In this document: positions 1-6,092 of the stretch, piece by piece
Position numbering within the stretch: the stretch's first letter is position 1
How the letters are laid out: every line of letters begins with the position of its first letter
Virus record (IMG/VR): IMGVR_UViG_3300023301_000095
Span: 1-24,623 of that record
DNA from: a virus
Direction: 5' to 3' (one strand)
DNA: 24,623 nt
Notes under the pieces: generated by a model
Database searches by the model: none
What the model saw: only the letters and a program-made list of their open reading frames with translations
What the model was told of the DNA's origin: nothing
Position numbers and translations under genes: made by a program

Positions 1-2
1 CT

Positions 3-1019
3 GATGATGCCGAGTCCGCGAGCGCCGAGTTCAAAGAAGCGATGCGGGACGCCATGGAGGACATGAAGTCTTCAGTGGTTATTACAACAAATAATTCTTT
101 ATCTGAACAAGAGATGAAAGAAGAATGGCAAGAGCGCGTTGAAGCAAATCAGAAGAAAGCTGATGAAAGCCAAGAGAACAAGGATGCAGCAAAGGAAGTT
201 TTCAGCAAGGGGTCTCACGGGGGTAAAAATACTACGTTGTCTAAGCTTCAAATCTCCCGCGCTCCTCTTGCTGAAGAAAGACGAGCTGCTGTTATTGTGG
301 CAAAGATGCTGGAGCAGGCGAAGTATCGCGATAGGTCGCAGGTTGAAGTCAATGCCTCTACTCCTCCAGGCCGACTGCGCACGCGGGCACTGGTTCAGCG
401 CAATGCTATGAGGGCACGCGGGGTGTATCAAGAGGTTGAGCCTTGGAAAAAGACTATTCGCAAACAGACCGACGACCCCAACCTAACTGTTGGTGTGATG
501 GTGGACATCTCTGGGTCAATGCACTACGCAATGCAGCCAATGGCAGTTACTGCGTATGTCTTGAGCGAGGCAGTCCGCAGGGTTCAGGGACGGACAGCAA
601 TGGTTTACTACGGTAATTCAGTCTTCCCAACGCTGAAGCCAGGAGAACATCTCAGCGAGGTAAAAATTTACGGTGCCAATGATTCAACTGAAGAGTTTGA
701 CCCAGCATTCAGAGCTCTTGATGGCGCACTGAACTTGCTGAACGGCGATGGTGCACGATTGTTGGTAGTTGTCTCTGATGGCTACTATCGCCCCGACCAG
801 CGTAGCGAGGCGCGGGAATGGATGAGGCGTTGCGAAGAGGCGGGTGTCGCGGTTCTGTGGATGCCCTTCGACAGCGGGAACACCATAAAGAGTTTAGTTA
901 GGAACCAGCGCGGGGTAACTATCCTTGAAGGAGACCTAGACCCAGTTACTGCTGCTTCAGAAATTGGAAGAGCTGCTGCTACTGCGCTGACAAATGTAGG
1001 AAGGCGCAATAACGCCTAA
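3..1019 (+). CDS. CobT-like VWA domain protein (5' end missing)
   Basis: The frame is open to the left edge, so the true start lies outside the window. The visible part begins with an acidic, lysine-rich helical segment. A von Willebrand factor A domain follows, with the metal-ion (MIDAS) motif DISGSM at about visible residues 168-173 and a second acidic strand VVSDGYY near 258. This arrangement is that of CobT/CoxE-type proteins, which partner a MoxR/CobS AAA+ ATPase in chelatase-like or remodelling complexes. Large actinophages often carry such pairs. The ATPase, if present, would lie to the left. In phages the target is unknown, so no cobalamin role should be assumed. A terminator follows about 80 bases downstream, so this gene ends its operon. 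Confidence 0.85.
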   Translation, partial: DDAESASAEFKEAMRDAMEDMKSSVVITTNNSLSEQEMKEEWQERVEANQKKADESQENKDAAKEVFSKGSHGGKNTTLSKLQISRAPLAEERRAAVIVAKMLEQAKYRDRSQVEVNASTPPGRLRTRALVQRNAMRARGVYQEVEPWKKTIRKQTDDPNLTVGVMVDISGSMHYAMQPMAVTAYVLSEAVRRVQGRTAMVYYGNSVFPTLKPGEHLSEVKIYGANDSTEEFDPAFRALDGALNLLNGDGARLLVVVSDGYYRPDQRSEAREWMRRCEEAGVAVLWMPFDSGNTIKSLVRNQRGVTILEGDLDPVTAASEIGRAAATALTNVGRRNNA

Positions 1020-1034
1020 TCCTTCTACAGAACT

Positions 1035-1089
1035 CTTGGTCAGGAGTATCGCCCTTCCAGTCGTGTCCAAACCCCTAGACCAAGACACG
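1035..1089 (+). other. possible H-type RNA pseudoknot in the 3' UTR
   Basis: CTTGGTC (1035-1041) can pair with GACCAAG (1078-1084). CGTGT (1062-1066), which lies in that loop, can pair with ACACG (1085-1089) immediately after the first stem. This is H-type pseudoknot topology, placed just before the terminator of the VWA gene. The pairing is read from sequence only and each stem is short, so chance is possible. Confidence 0.3.
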
Positions 1090-1097
1090 GGATGCCT

Positions 1098-1127
1098 CCG
1101 CAGTTTTCTGCGGGGGTTTTCCTTTTT
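1098..1127 (+). terminator. rho-independent terminator after VWA gene
   Basis: CCGCAG (1098-1103), a TTTT loop and CTGCGG (1108-1113) are followed by GGG and a T-rich run to about 1127. It separates the VWA gene from the next promoter at 1161. Confidence 0.8.
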
Positions 1128-1160
1128 CCGACACGCTAAAAAATTAGTTTGCAAATGCGC

Positions 1161-1191
1161 TTGCTATTTTTGCAGGAAGATGCAATACTAT
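1161..1191 (+). promoter_or_regulatory. promoter P1 with spacer element
   Basis: TTGCTA (1161-1166) serves as -35 and AATACT (1184-1189), or TACTAT two bases on, as -10. The spacer carries GCAGGAAGAT (1172-1181), the element shared by nine promoters in this window. It drives the operon starting at 1217. Confidence 0.75.
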
Positions 1192-1216
1192 CTACACGAA
1201 CGATGAAAGGGACAAA

Positions 1217-1450
1217 ATGCAAGAGCGAGTTACTTGGGTTGATTACAGTTGGAAAGACTCAGAGATACCTGGAGACACAGAGGCACAAGTTGTGATTCTG
1301 AATGACAGCGACAAGTATGAGCAAATGGTAAATGACGACAGCTTTGATGAGCGTATCTGGTTCTACTTCCAAGACGAAGCAGAGTTTCAGCGTGCCTTTG
1401 ATGCAAGCAATGACGAGTTTGAGTTTGTGCTTGTAGAAGCGAAGAAGTAA
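1217..1450 (+). CDS. small acidic protein of unknown function
   Basis: The protein has 77 residues, with about 21 acidic and 7 basic ones, and is rich in aromatic residues (WVDYSW, IWFYF). The ATG at 1217 follows an AAAGGG ribosome site (1205-1210) and promoter P1. It is the first gene of a run of five small genes with overlapping or near-touching ends. No family is recognised. The strong negative charge would fit a DNA-mimic or inhibitor of host proteins, as seen among early phage proteins, but nothing in the sequence proves that. Confidence 0.75.
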   Translation: MQERVTWVDYSWKDSEIPGDTEAQVVILNDSDKYEQMVNDDSFDERIWFYFQDEAEFQRAFDASNDEFEFVLVEAKK

Positions 1451-1452
1451 AA

Positions 1453-1554
1453 ATGAACGCCGTAATAATCTGGGTTCACTGCTACAACTGCGGAGACCAA
1501 TTCTCCTGCAAGGAACGCGAATACACTAAGGGAAAGGTATGCGGACAATGTTAG
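1453..1554 (+). CDS. 33-residue zinc-ribbon-like protein
   Basis: A very short frame starts at ATG 1453, two bases after the previous stop, and ends at TAG 1552-1554. The peptide has two cysteine pairs, CYNC and CGQC, plus one more cysteine (FSC) and a histidine before the first pair (HCYNC). This is the spacing of a minimal zinc knuckle or ribbon. Its start lies in the junction GTAAAAATG and its end overlaps the next gene by 16 bases, so translation is probably coupled. Size makes the call less certain, but the metal-ligand pattern and the fit between its neighbours support a real gene. Function is unknown. Confidence 0.6.
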   Translation: MNAVIIWVHCYNCGDQFSCKEREYTKGKVCGQC

Positions 1555-1931
1555 ATAACAACAAACGAGCACTAATCAAGAAGTATGCAGTAGGGGCTGT
1601 TTTTCACGACACCGCCGAACTGGGCTTTGACTTCATAATGGAGAAGCTTGAAGAGGGGGAAATACCCGACGAGGTGCTTGTCTGGACACCACACAAGAGC
1701 CTAGGAGCCACTGAGCTAGCTGACATGGTTGAAGACCAGATGGACATCTTCACCATCTTCGCCGAGCGACTCTCAGAGTTGGAGGATGAAGACCCTATTG
1801 TTTGGCAGTCCACTGTTCGCCAGAGCATGGTCAAGGACTTGACCGAAGAACAATCAGGCGGACTAGTGAATGATTTAGATTATTCAGTAGAGCTTGCTTT
1901 CGATAACATTGACAGGGGAGAGGACGACTGA
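1539..1931 (+). CDS. acidic protein of unknown function
   Basis: The protein has 130 residues, with about 32 acidic against 11 basic ones. It is mostly helical in appearance, with no transmembrane segment and no recognised motif. Two ATGs are possible. The one at 1539 sits a few bases after AAGGGAAAGG and is preferred; the one at 1548 has no good ribosome site. The stop overlaps the next start (TGATG at 1929-1933), so the genes are probably translationally coupled. The charge suggests protein-protein or DNA-mimic roles, which is inference. Confidence 0.75.
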   Translation: MRTMLDNNKRALIKKYAVGAVFHDTAELGFDFIMEKLEEGEIPDEVLVWTPHKSLGATELADMVEDQMDIFTIFAERLSELEDEDPIVWQSTVRQSMVKDLTEEQSGGLVNDLDYSVELAFDNIDRGEDD

Positions 1932-2122
1932 TGCCTAGGTATCGAGTTTCAAGGTCTAAAACAATTGATTATTATGTGAATGTCGAAGCAGAAAGCAAAG
2001 AAAGAGCTGAAGCAATAGGCGAAGAGTTTATTGTGGAGGGCAACCTTGTTGGTTCAATAGTGTTTCAGGGCGGAAGCTCTTGGCAGATTTTCGCAGATGC
2101 AGAGGAGATAGAGGAAGACTGA
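1931..2122 (+). CDS. small protein of unknown function
   Basis: This 63-residue protein begins at the ATG of a TGATG overlap and ends in a second TGATG overlap with the gene at 2122. The pattern of a short beta strand (YRVSRSKTIDYYVNVEAES), a helix (KERAEAIGEEFI) and further strands resembles a small alpha/beta fold. Short phage proteins with strand-ESKEEAEAIA-helix segments are common and mostly uncharacterised. No enzyme motif is visible. Confidence 0.75.
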   Translation: MPRYRVSRSKTIDYYVNVEAESKERAEAIGEEFIVEGNLVGSIVFQGGSSWQIFADAEEIEED

Positions 2123-2322
2123 TGGCTAATTTATACGAAGAAAAGCTTATTGAAGCTTGGCACAGGAAGACCGACGCGGAGAAGTTCGCAACCATTGGGG
2201 TAAAAAATCTAGACACTTGGGTTGAGACCGTCATAAAAAGCAGCGCTCCCCCGCAACCTGTGAAAGCGCAGGATGTCATTGACAGGTTCTACAAGGACGA
2301 GAAGTTGTTGTGGTCTGTTTAG
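2122..2322 (+). CDS. small helical protein of unknown function
   Basis: The protein has 66 residues and starts at ATG 2122, which overlaps the preceding TGA. Longer upstream frames would overlap the previous gene and are not needed. The sequence looks helical with aromatic residues (EAWHRK, LDTWVE, DRFYKDEK). It is the last gene of the P1 operon. No clear hairpin terminator is seen before promoter P2 at 2348, so some read-through is likely. Confidence 0.7.
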   Translation: MANLYEEKLIEAWHRKTDAEKFATIGVKNLDTWVETVIKSSAPPQPVKAQDVIDRFYKDEKLLWSV

Positions 2323-2347
2323 TGTTATAGAAACTTTTAGGACAAAC

Positions 2348-2376
2348 TTGACAAATGCAGGAAAGTCCTATAAAGT
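2348..2376 (+). promoter_or_regulatory. promoter P2 with spacer element
   Basis: A perfect TTGACA (2348-2353) is followed by GCAGGAAAGT (2357-2366) and then TATAAA (2369-2374) or TAAAGT (2371-2376) as -10. It drives the gene at 2460 through a leader of roughly 80 bases. That leader contains two small hairpins: GTTGAA/TTCGAC near 2385-2399 and CCCAG/CTGGG at 2409-2431. Confidence 0.8.
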
Positions 2377-2459
2377 AATAACTAGTTGAAGAGTTCGACT
2401 CCTTGACTCCCAGCGAGATTGCCTCCCTGGGTAAATGACATAAAGAAAGAGTGATTGTT

Positions 2460-2795
2460 ATGACAACCACCAAAGTAGTAACAAAAGTAGTTCAGGAAGT
2501 TGTAACTGAGCAGGTCTCAGTTGAGTTCGCAGGAGAAGCACGAGTGCTTCTAAACGACTACCTTGCAGCACGCAAAGCAGTAAACGACTTGGAGAAGACC
2601 AAGAAGTTGCTAGAGAAGCAAGTCAGAACCTTGATTGGCAAAGCAGAAGTGGTCACTGTTGATGGCGTAATCCGCATCGAAGTGAGTAGCCGTAGCCGTA
2701 AGGGAACTGATGTCAAACTACTGGAAGAACTATTCCCAGAAGCGTTCGTAGCCACGCAGGCTACGACGGACTACACGGTGTTGATGCCAAAGTAG
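2460..2795 (+). CDS. coiled-coil protein, possibly linked to phage recombination genes
   Basis: ATG 2460 is chosen over GTG 2451 because AAAGAG (2445-2450) gives proper spacing to the ATG, while the GTG lies directly beside it. The 111 residues begin with a V/T/K-rich strand-like repeat (TKVVTKVVQEVVTEQV). A heptad-like helix follows (YLAARKAVNDLEKTKKLLEKQV), then a short beta part ending in the pattern D-x-K-L-L-x-E-x-F-P-E-A. That last pattern resembles the tail of small proteins found beside YqaJ-type phage exonucleases, but the likeness is from memory and weak. It forms a single-gene unit between P2 and a strong hairpin. Confidence 0.75.
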   Translation: MTTTKVVTKVVQEVVTEQVSVEFAGEARVLLNDYLAARKAVNDLEKTKKLLEKQVRTLIGKAEVVTVDGVIRIEVSSRSRKGTDVKLLEELFPEAFVATQATTDYTVLMPK

Positions 2796-2806
2796 TCTCC
2801 CTTAGT

Positions 2807-2843
2807 CGAAGCCCTTCCCTTCCCCCCTTCGGGAAGGGTTTCG
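2807..2843 (+). terminator. long hairpin terminator
   Basis: CGAAGCCCTTCCC (2807-2819) pairs with GGGAAGGGTTTCG (2831-2843). This gives 13 pairs with one wobble and an 11-base loop. The tail is only moderately T-rich. Confidence 0.7.
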
Positions 2844-2882
2844 CATTTCTGGGGGTTGGGTAAAAAAGTTATTTGAATCTAC

Positions 2883-2911
2883 TTGCGAAGACAGCAGGAA
2901 GGTTGTAGAAT
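2883..2911 (+). promoter_or_regulatory. promoter P3 with spacer element
   Basis: TTGCGA (2883-2888), a 17-base spacer with GCAGGAAGGT (2894-2903), then TAGAAT (2906-2911). It drives the gene at 2939. The motif GGGTAAAAAA lies just upstream at 2858. Confidence 0.8.
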
Positions 2912-2938
2912 AAAGCTACACAACTAAAGGAGATTGCA

Positions 2939-3181
2939 ATGGATGAGTTCAAGATTGAAAACGAAGAGATGGAGATGCTTGGGGAAGCTATGGGCTTGTA
3001 TCTAGCTCTCAAGGCTTCGGCAGTGGCACGCCACAAGATGTATAAGGATGAGAGTATGGACAGGATGTTCCAGAAGATGGACAGCTACGCAATGGCTGGG
3101 GCGCTATGGACAAAGCTGATGAAGGCACAAGGCGTTCCACAAGAGCGCATCACCGAGTATCTACAACAGGCAAAGGATTAG
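2939..3181 (+). CDS. small helical protein of unknown function
   Basis: The protein has 80 residues and starts at an ATG preceded by AAAGGAG, the best ribosome site in this part of the window. It looks almost entirely helical and is unusually rich in methionine (MEMLGEAMGL, DRMFQKMDSYAMAG). No transmembrane segment or catalytic motif is visible. The next gene starts 11 bases after its stop, and both lie between promoter P3 and a terminator at 3432. Confidence 0.75.
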   Translation: MDEFKIENEEMEMLGEAMGLYLALKASAVARHKMYKDESMDRMFQKMDSYAMAGALWTKLMKAQGVPQERITEYLQQAKD

Positions 3182-3192
3182 GAGAAGTAAAA

Positions 3193-3408
3193 ATGGGCAC
3201 AGTAGACGATGTAACTTTGAACCGAACAGTGGTGTTCGTGGGGGAATACTTCACGCTGATGACAACAGTTCAGCTTGATGAGGCGCTACGGCAACAGGAT
3301 GAGGCAGATGACGACTTCGCAATTAGGATTGCTGCCGTCTGGATGGGCGAGTATTACGGATGGGATGTCCTTGAAGCAGCGAAGGATGTCGGGATTGTAG
3401 ATGAGTAG
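3193..3408 (+). CDS. small acidic protein of unknown function
   Basis: The protein has 71 residues. ATG 3193 is preceded by GGAGAAG at 3181-3187. A longer frame upstream would overlap the previous gene and is rejected. It is acidic, with a predicted helix carrying QLDEALRQQDEADDD and a final amphipathic helix (WDVLEAAKDVG). The same GAAGTAAAAATG junction occurs before the genes at 1453 and here. No family is recognised. Confidence 0.7.
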   Translation: MGTVDDVTLNRTVVFVGEYFTLMTTVQLDEALRQQDEADDDFAIRIAAVWMGEYYGWDVLEAAKDVGIVDE

Positions 3409-3431
3409 CATCAGAAGATAGAACCAAAGGA

Positions 3432-3461
3432 AGGGTCTCCCCAGGGAGGCTCTTTCTTTTT
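3432..3461 (+). terminator. rho-independent terminator
   Basis: AGGGTCTCC pairs with GGAGGCTCT, including two wobble pairs, around a short CCAG-like loop (3432-3453). TTCTTTTT follows to 3461. It closes the P3 operon. Confidence 0.75.
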
Positions 3462-3473
3462 GCCTAAAGTGGC

Positions 3474-3500
3474 GTGACGGGGTAAAAATTTAGGTATAGT
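3474..3500 (+). promoter_or_regulatory. weak candidate promoter without spacer element
   Basis: TATAGT (3495-3500) is a fair -10. GTGACG (3474-3479) is a poor -35 with a short 15-base spacer, and GGGTAAAAAT fills that spacer. Unlike the other promoters here it lacks the GCAGGAAG element, so the gene at 3607 may be controlled differently. Confidence 0.4.
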
Positions 3501-3538
3501 TATTGCACCACACTCTGCTGATGTTTGTCTTGCGGTAT

Positions 3539-3600
3539 GTGATGAGGGGGTCTCGACCTTTCCCCCGCACTTTCTCTCCTTCCTCGCCTTTGGGGAGAAG
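3539..3600 (+). promoter_or_regulatory. structured leader that can hide the ribosome site
   Basis: Two successive hairpins lie just before the gene at 3607. The first pairs GGGGG (3546-3550) with CCCCC (3562-3566), with GTG/CAC flanks. The second pairs CTTTCTCTCC (3570-3579) with GGGGAGAAG (3592-3600) with one bulge. The second stem covers the only ribosome binding site, which suggests translational control. Confidence 0.45.
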
Positions 3601-3606
3601 TGTGTC

Positions 3607-3900
3607 TTGATTATCACAGTTCGGCGCTCGCAGTACACTAATGGAATGTTAGAACCCGTAATTTTAGACATTGACACTCACTCAAATGGAGCAGCATCTT
3701 CTTTTATAGCAAGCATCATTGATGACCCCAATGACGGGGAAACCAAACTTGTTGTCATGTTCGAGCAAGAAGGAAACATCGCAGTGCTTTCTTTAGACAG
3801 GCTCATTGAAGAAGAAGACATCTCTCGCAATAGTCATCGCAACAACGCAGACAAGCTTGAAGAGGTTTTGCGTTCTTTGATTGCATCGCGAAGCAAATAA
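3607..3900 (+). CDS. protein of unknown function, TTG start
   Basis: The protein has 97 residues. The TTG start is chosen because GGGGAGAAG ends six bases before it and no earlier in-frame start has one. The first half looks beta-rich (MIITVRRSQY, PVILDIDT, TKLVVMFEQEGNIAVLSLDRL). The second half is a charged helix ending RSLIASRSK. A rare start codon together with a ribosome site buried in a hairpin suggests low or conditional expression. No homologous family is recognised. No terminator is evident before promoter P4. Confidence 0.65.
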   Translation: MIITVRRSQYTNGMLEPVILDIDTHSNGAASSFIASIIDDPNDGETKLVVMFEQEGNIAVLSLDRLIEEEDISRNSHRNNADKLEEVLRSLIASRSK

Positions 3901-3919
3901 CTCCTTTCTAACCACCTTC

Positions 3920-3948
3920 TTGCATTTTGCAGGGAGGTATGTTAGTCT
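3920..3948 (+). promoter_or_regulatory. promoter P4 with spacer element
   Basis: TTGCAT (3920-3925), GCAGGGAGGT (3929-3938), and a weak -10 TAGTCT (3943-3948). It is the most divergent member of the element family. It stands before the HTH gene and lysis operon at 3977, so autoregulation by that HTH protein is possible. Confidence 0.65.
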
Positions 3949-3976
3949 TGGGCTACCAAAAAGACGAAAGGACAGC

Positions 3977-4171
3977 ATGAAAAGCGAAATAATCGCAGAA
4001 GAAGCCGCAAAGCTATACGAAGAGGGTTTAGCCCTTGAAGCAGTAGCCGCGCAGCTGGGCGTTGCATACAGAACAGCACGGAAGGCAATCTTTGCCCAAG
4101 GCGTTGTGTTGCGTGACCCCCACGCCCGACTAGTGGGTCGTACACGCCCAGATAAGCAGGTACAGCAGTGA
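3977..4171 (+). CDS. small helix-turn-helix DNA-binding protein
   Basis: The protein has 64 residues. ATG 3977 follows AAAGGAC and lies just downstream of promoter P4; a longer frame would begin upstream of that promoter. Residues about 8-42 form a resolvase- or sigma-region-4-like HTH: AAKLYEEGLALEAVAAQLGV, a turn, then a recognition helix YRTARKAIFAQG. A basic tail follows. Such proteins act as phage transcription regulators or as small DNA-binding subunits. It is the closest candidate for binding the shared promoter element, which is inference. Its stop overlaps the next start as GTGA. Confidence 0.75.
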   Translation: MKSEIIAEEAAKLYEEGLALEAVAAQLGVAYRTARKAIFAQGVVLRDPHARLVGRTRPDKQVQQ

Positions 4172-4332
4172 ACCTAAAGAAGCTAAAGAACATCGTATGG
4201 ACATCAGTGTTTTCTGTTGGTGCAGTAGTAGGGATTTTGGTATCAGCCATCCTAGGCAGTGAGCTCTGGGTAGTGGCATCAGGATTCGTAGGAATTATTA
4301 GTGCGGTACTTTCCGCAAGAGAGCAGAGGTAA
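4168..4332 (+). CDS. 54-residue two-helix membrane protein
   Basis: The GTG start at 4168 overlaps the preceding TGA (GTGA), so translation is coupled. After a basic N-terminus (NLKKLKN) there are two hydrophobic stretches, roughly residues 9-29 and 34-49, joined by a short turn (LGSELW). The C-terminus is charged (SAREQR). A two-helix hairpin this small fits a phage membrane protein such as a holin, antiholin or spanin-like accessory. Its place a few genes before the lysozyme agrees with that, but the gene at 6093 is the better holin candidate. Confidence 0.65.
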   Translation: MNLKKLKNIVWTSVFSVGAVVGILVSAILGSELWVVASGFVGIISAVLSAREQR

Positions 4333-4334
4333 AA

Positions 4335-4769
4335 ATGTGGCTATTCACTGAGACAGGATTCGTCAGTGTAGTTCAAGACCCGCAGGACAGAAACAAGATG
4401 GTAGTTCGCGCCCGCGACAAGGTGTCGTTAGAGCCGCTGGTTGCGTCATACGCGACAAAGGTCATCGAGCTTCAAAACAGGGACTACCCGTACCGTGTCT
4501 TCCTTACCCGCCAGCAGTTTGTTGATTGGTTAGTGGAGCTGGGTGAGACACTGGAGTACACAAACTACAAGACTAGAGCTGGTCAGACCCGCGGACATGA
4601 CTTTACCCGCCCGCTGCACGATGTTTGGAGCACAATGCTTCAGCTCGAGGACATAGGCAAGCCGCCTAAGAAACAGCAGTTCAACAACAGGAAGAACGCC
4701 AACTCGTATCACTGGACGCAGCAGGATTGGGCTGATGCTTCGGGTATCCCAGACTATGGGCGGTCGTAG
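4335..4769 (+). CDS. actinophage protein of unknown function
   Basis: The protein has 144 residues and starts at the ATG of the junction GAGGTAAAAATG. The opening pattern W-L-F-x-E-x-G-F-x-S-V-V, the VRARDK strand, the DYPYRVFLTRQQF segment and the YTNYK motif match a widespread protein of mycobacteriophages and other actinophages. There it is usually annotated as hypothetical. Function is unknown; the fold is likely alpha/beta. Its presence supports an actinobacterial host. A C-terminal extension rich in N, Q and K (about residues 115-144) follows the family core. Confidence 0.8.
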   Translation: MWLFTETGFVSVVQDPQDRNKMVVRARDKVSLEPLVASYATKVIELQNRDYPYRVFLTRQQFVDWLVELGETLEYTNYKTRAGQTRGHDFTRPLHDVWSTMLQLEDIGKPPKKQQFNNRKNANSYHWTQQDWADASGIPDYGRS

Positions 4770-4785
4770 GCGCGGGGGCAACCCG

Positions 4786-5409
4786 ATGCGTATCAGTAAA
4801 GAAGCAGCAGAAGCATCAGTCCTTGCGCTAATAGTGGTCTTGATTGGTGCTTCAGCTGTTGCAAATGCAAGCATTGACCCTGAACCAGAGGAAATTAGCT
4901 ACAGTACTGGTCTTCAGAGCAGCAAAGAAGACCTTTTAGTAGCTAAGTCACCCGCAGTTCAGAAAGAAGATGACGCGGCGCTCGCAGCCAGTGGGGTAAA
5001 AATTTCTCCTCTTGCAGAATCTCCGAAGCATTTCTATGAACACGAGATGATTGAAGTATTGCTGAGTGTTGGGTTTGAAGGACAAGCTCTGCATACAGCT
5101 TGGGCCGTGGCGATGAAGGAGAGTACAGGAAATCCTTTAGCTCACAATGGCAACAGCAGTACGGGTGACAACAGCTACGGGCTGTTCCAAATCAACATGA
5201 TAGGAAAGCTTGGAGCTGCCCGCACTGAGAAGTACGGGTTGTCTCAGTACGATGACTTGTTTGACCCATACGTCAATGCACGAGTTGCCTTCCAGATGAG
5301 TAGCGAAGGTAACGAGTGGGGCGCATGGGGTATTGGAGCTGATGCGTATAATGGGAGCACCGAAGGTTCATTTCACAAATGGTACAAAGAGTACCCAAGA
5401 GGAGAGTAA
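4786..5409 (+). CDS. secreted lysozyme-like lytic transglycosylase
   Basis: This is a predicted peptidoglycan-cleaving enzyme. ATG 4786 is preferred because GGGGG (4774-4778) lies at proper distance; ATG 4756 would add ten residues but has a poorer site. The N-terminus has a hydrophobic segment (ASVLALIVVLIGASAVANA) that can act as signal peptide or signal anchor. After an acidic linker the lysozyme-like fold spans about residues 85-200. It has a likely catalytic glutamate in AVAMKESTGNP, then SYGLFQINM, then DPYVNARVAFQM, typical of the SLT family. It may be an export-dependent endolysin or a virion-associated hydrolase. The next gene, with a peptidoglycan-binding domain, and the holin-like gene favour lysis. 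Confidence 0.85.
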   Translation: MRISKEAAEASVLALIVVLIGASAVANASIDPEPEEISYSTGLQSSKEDLLVAKSPAVQKEDDAALAASGVKISPLAESPKHFYEHEMIEVLLSVGFEGQALHTAWAVAMKESTGNPLAHNGNSSTGDNSYGLFQINMIGKLGAARTEKYGLSQYDDLFDPYVNARVAFQMSSEGNEWGAWGIGADAYNGSTEGSFHKWYKEYPRGE

Positions 5410-5999
5410 TGGCTAGTAAATACAAGGCTAACGCGAAAGATGGCGATGGCGATGGCAAAGTTCAGGATGGCACAAAGTTCGAGCGTAAAGTGGGCGAGCA
5501 GCTAGAAGGCTACAAAGCTGACGCGGTTGATGGTGACGGCGATGGTCTGGCTCAGGATGGAACAGACTTTGAGCGTGCAGTTGAGCCAGAAGTGGTCGTA
5601 GCAGCAGTAGTAGAGCCAGAAGTAGTAGAAGAAGTAGAAGAAGTTATTGCGACTACTGAAGTGCCAGGAGAAGAAGAAGCAGTTGTAGTAGCGGAAAAAG
5701 CTGGTACCCCTAAGTCAGTGCCAACAGTGCTGAGTTCAGATATTTTTGTATCACGTACAAAGATTGTGTTCGAGAGTTTGTACGAGCACAACTCACGGTC
5801 AGTTGGTGTACTTCAGATTCGTTTGTTGGAGCTGGGTTATGTAGCAGCTGGGTCAGATAATCGCGGTTACTTGAGCGATGGCACTCTTGCAGCTATCAAG
5901 GAGTTTGCTGATGACCACGGACTAGAAGCAAATAAGATTGACAACGAGCAGCTCGTGAAAGCTATTTTTGCTGGTACGCCAGTAACAGTAGGCGTCTAA
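5409..5999 (+). CDS. calcium-motif and peptidoglycan-binding protein
   Basis: The ATG overlaps the previous stop (TAATG). The 196 residues fall in three parts. First are two tandem repeats, YKANAKDGDGDGKVQDGTKF and YKADAVDGDGDGLAQDGTDF (each followed by ER), with the D-x-D-x-D-G spacing of dockerin/EF-hand calcium loops. Then comes a valine/glutamate low-complexity linker (about residues 57-105). Last is a peptidoglycan-binding type 1 domain with V-L-Q-I-R-L-L-E-L-G-Y, GYLSDGTLAAIKEFADDHGL and a final helix. No signal peptide is seen. It probably partners the transglycosylase as a separate cell-wall targeting subunit or as a virion protein. Confidence 0.8.
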   Translation: MASKYKANAKDGDGDGKVQDGTKFERKVGEQLEGYKADAVDGDGDGLAQDGTDFERAVEPEVVVAAVVEPEVVEEVEEVIATTEVPGEEEAVVVAEKAGTPKSVPTVLSSDIFVSRTKIVFESLYEHNSRSVGVLQIRLLELGYVAAGSDNRGYLSDGTLAAIKEFADDHGLEANKIDNEQLVKAIFAGTPVTVGV

Positions 6000-6010
6000 G
6001 CCCCTAAATC

Positions 6011-6051
6011 AACGCCCAGTACTTCTCTTATCATAGAAAGTGCTGGGCGTT
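6011..6051 (+). terminator. strong intergenic hairpin, no T-tract
   Basis: AACGCCCAGTACTT (6011-6024) pairs with AAGTGCTGGGCGTT (6038-6051). This gives 14 pairs with one wobble and a 13-base loop. There is no T-run after it, so it may be an attenuator, a processing site or an mRNA stabiliser between two lysis genes, not a full terminator. Confidence 0.5.
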
Positions 6052-6092
6052 GCTGCGTCTGGCGGAGATGCAATAAGGAAAGGTGGCATCGC

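Noticed and set aside
2381-2415. Sequence like a tRNA T-arm (GAGTTCGACTC and following bases)
   Set aside because: No D-arm, anticodon arm or acceptor match upstream, where promoter P2 lies instead. Treated as a small leader hairpin.
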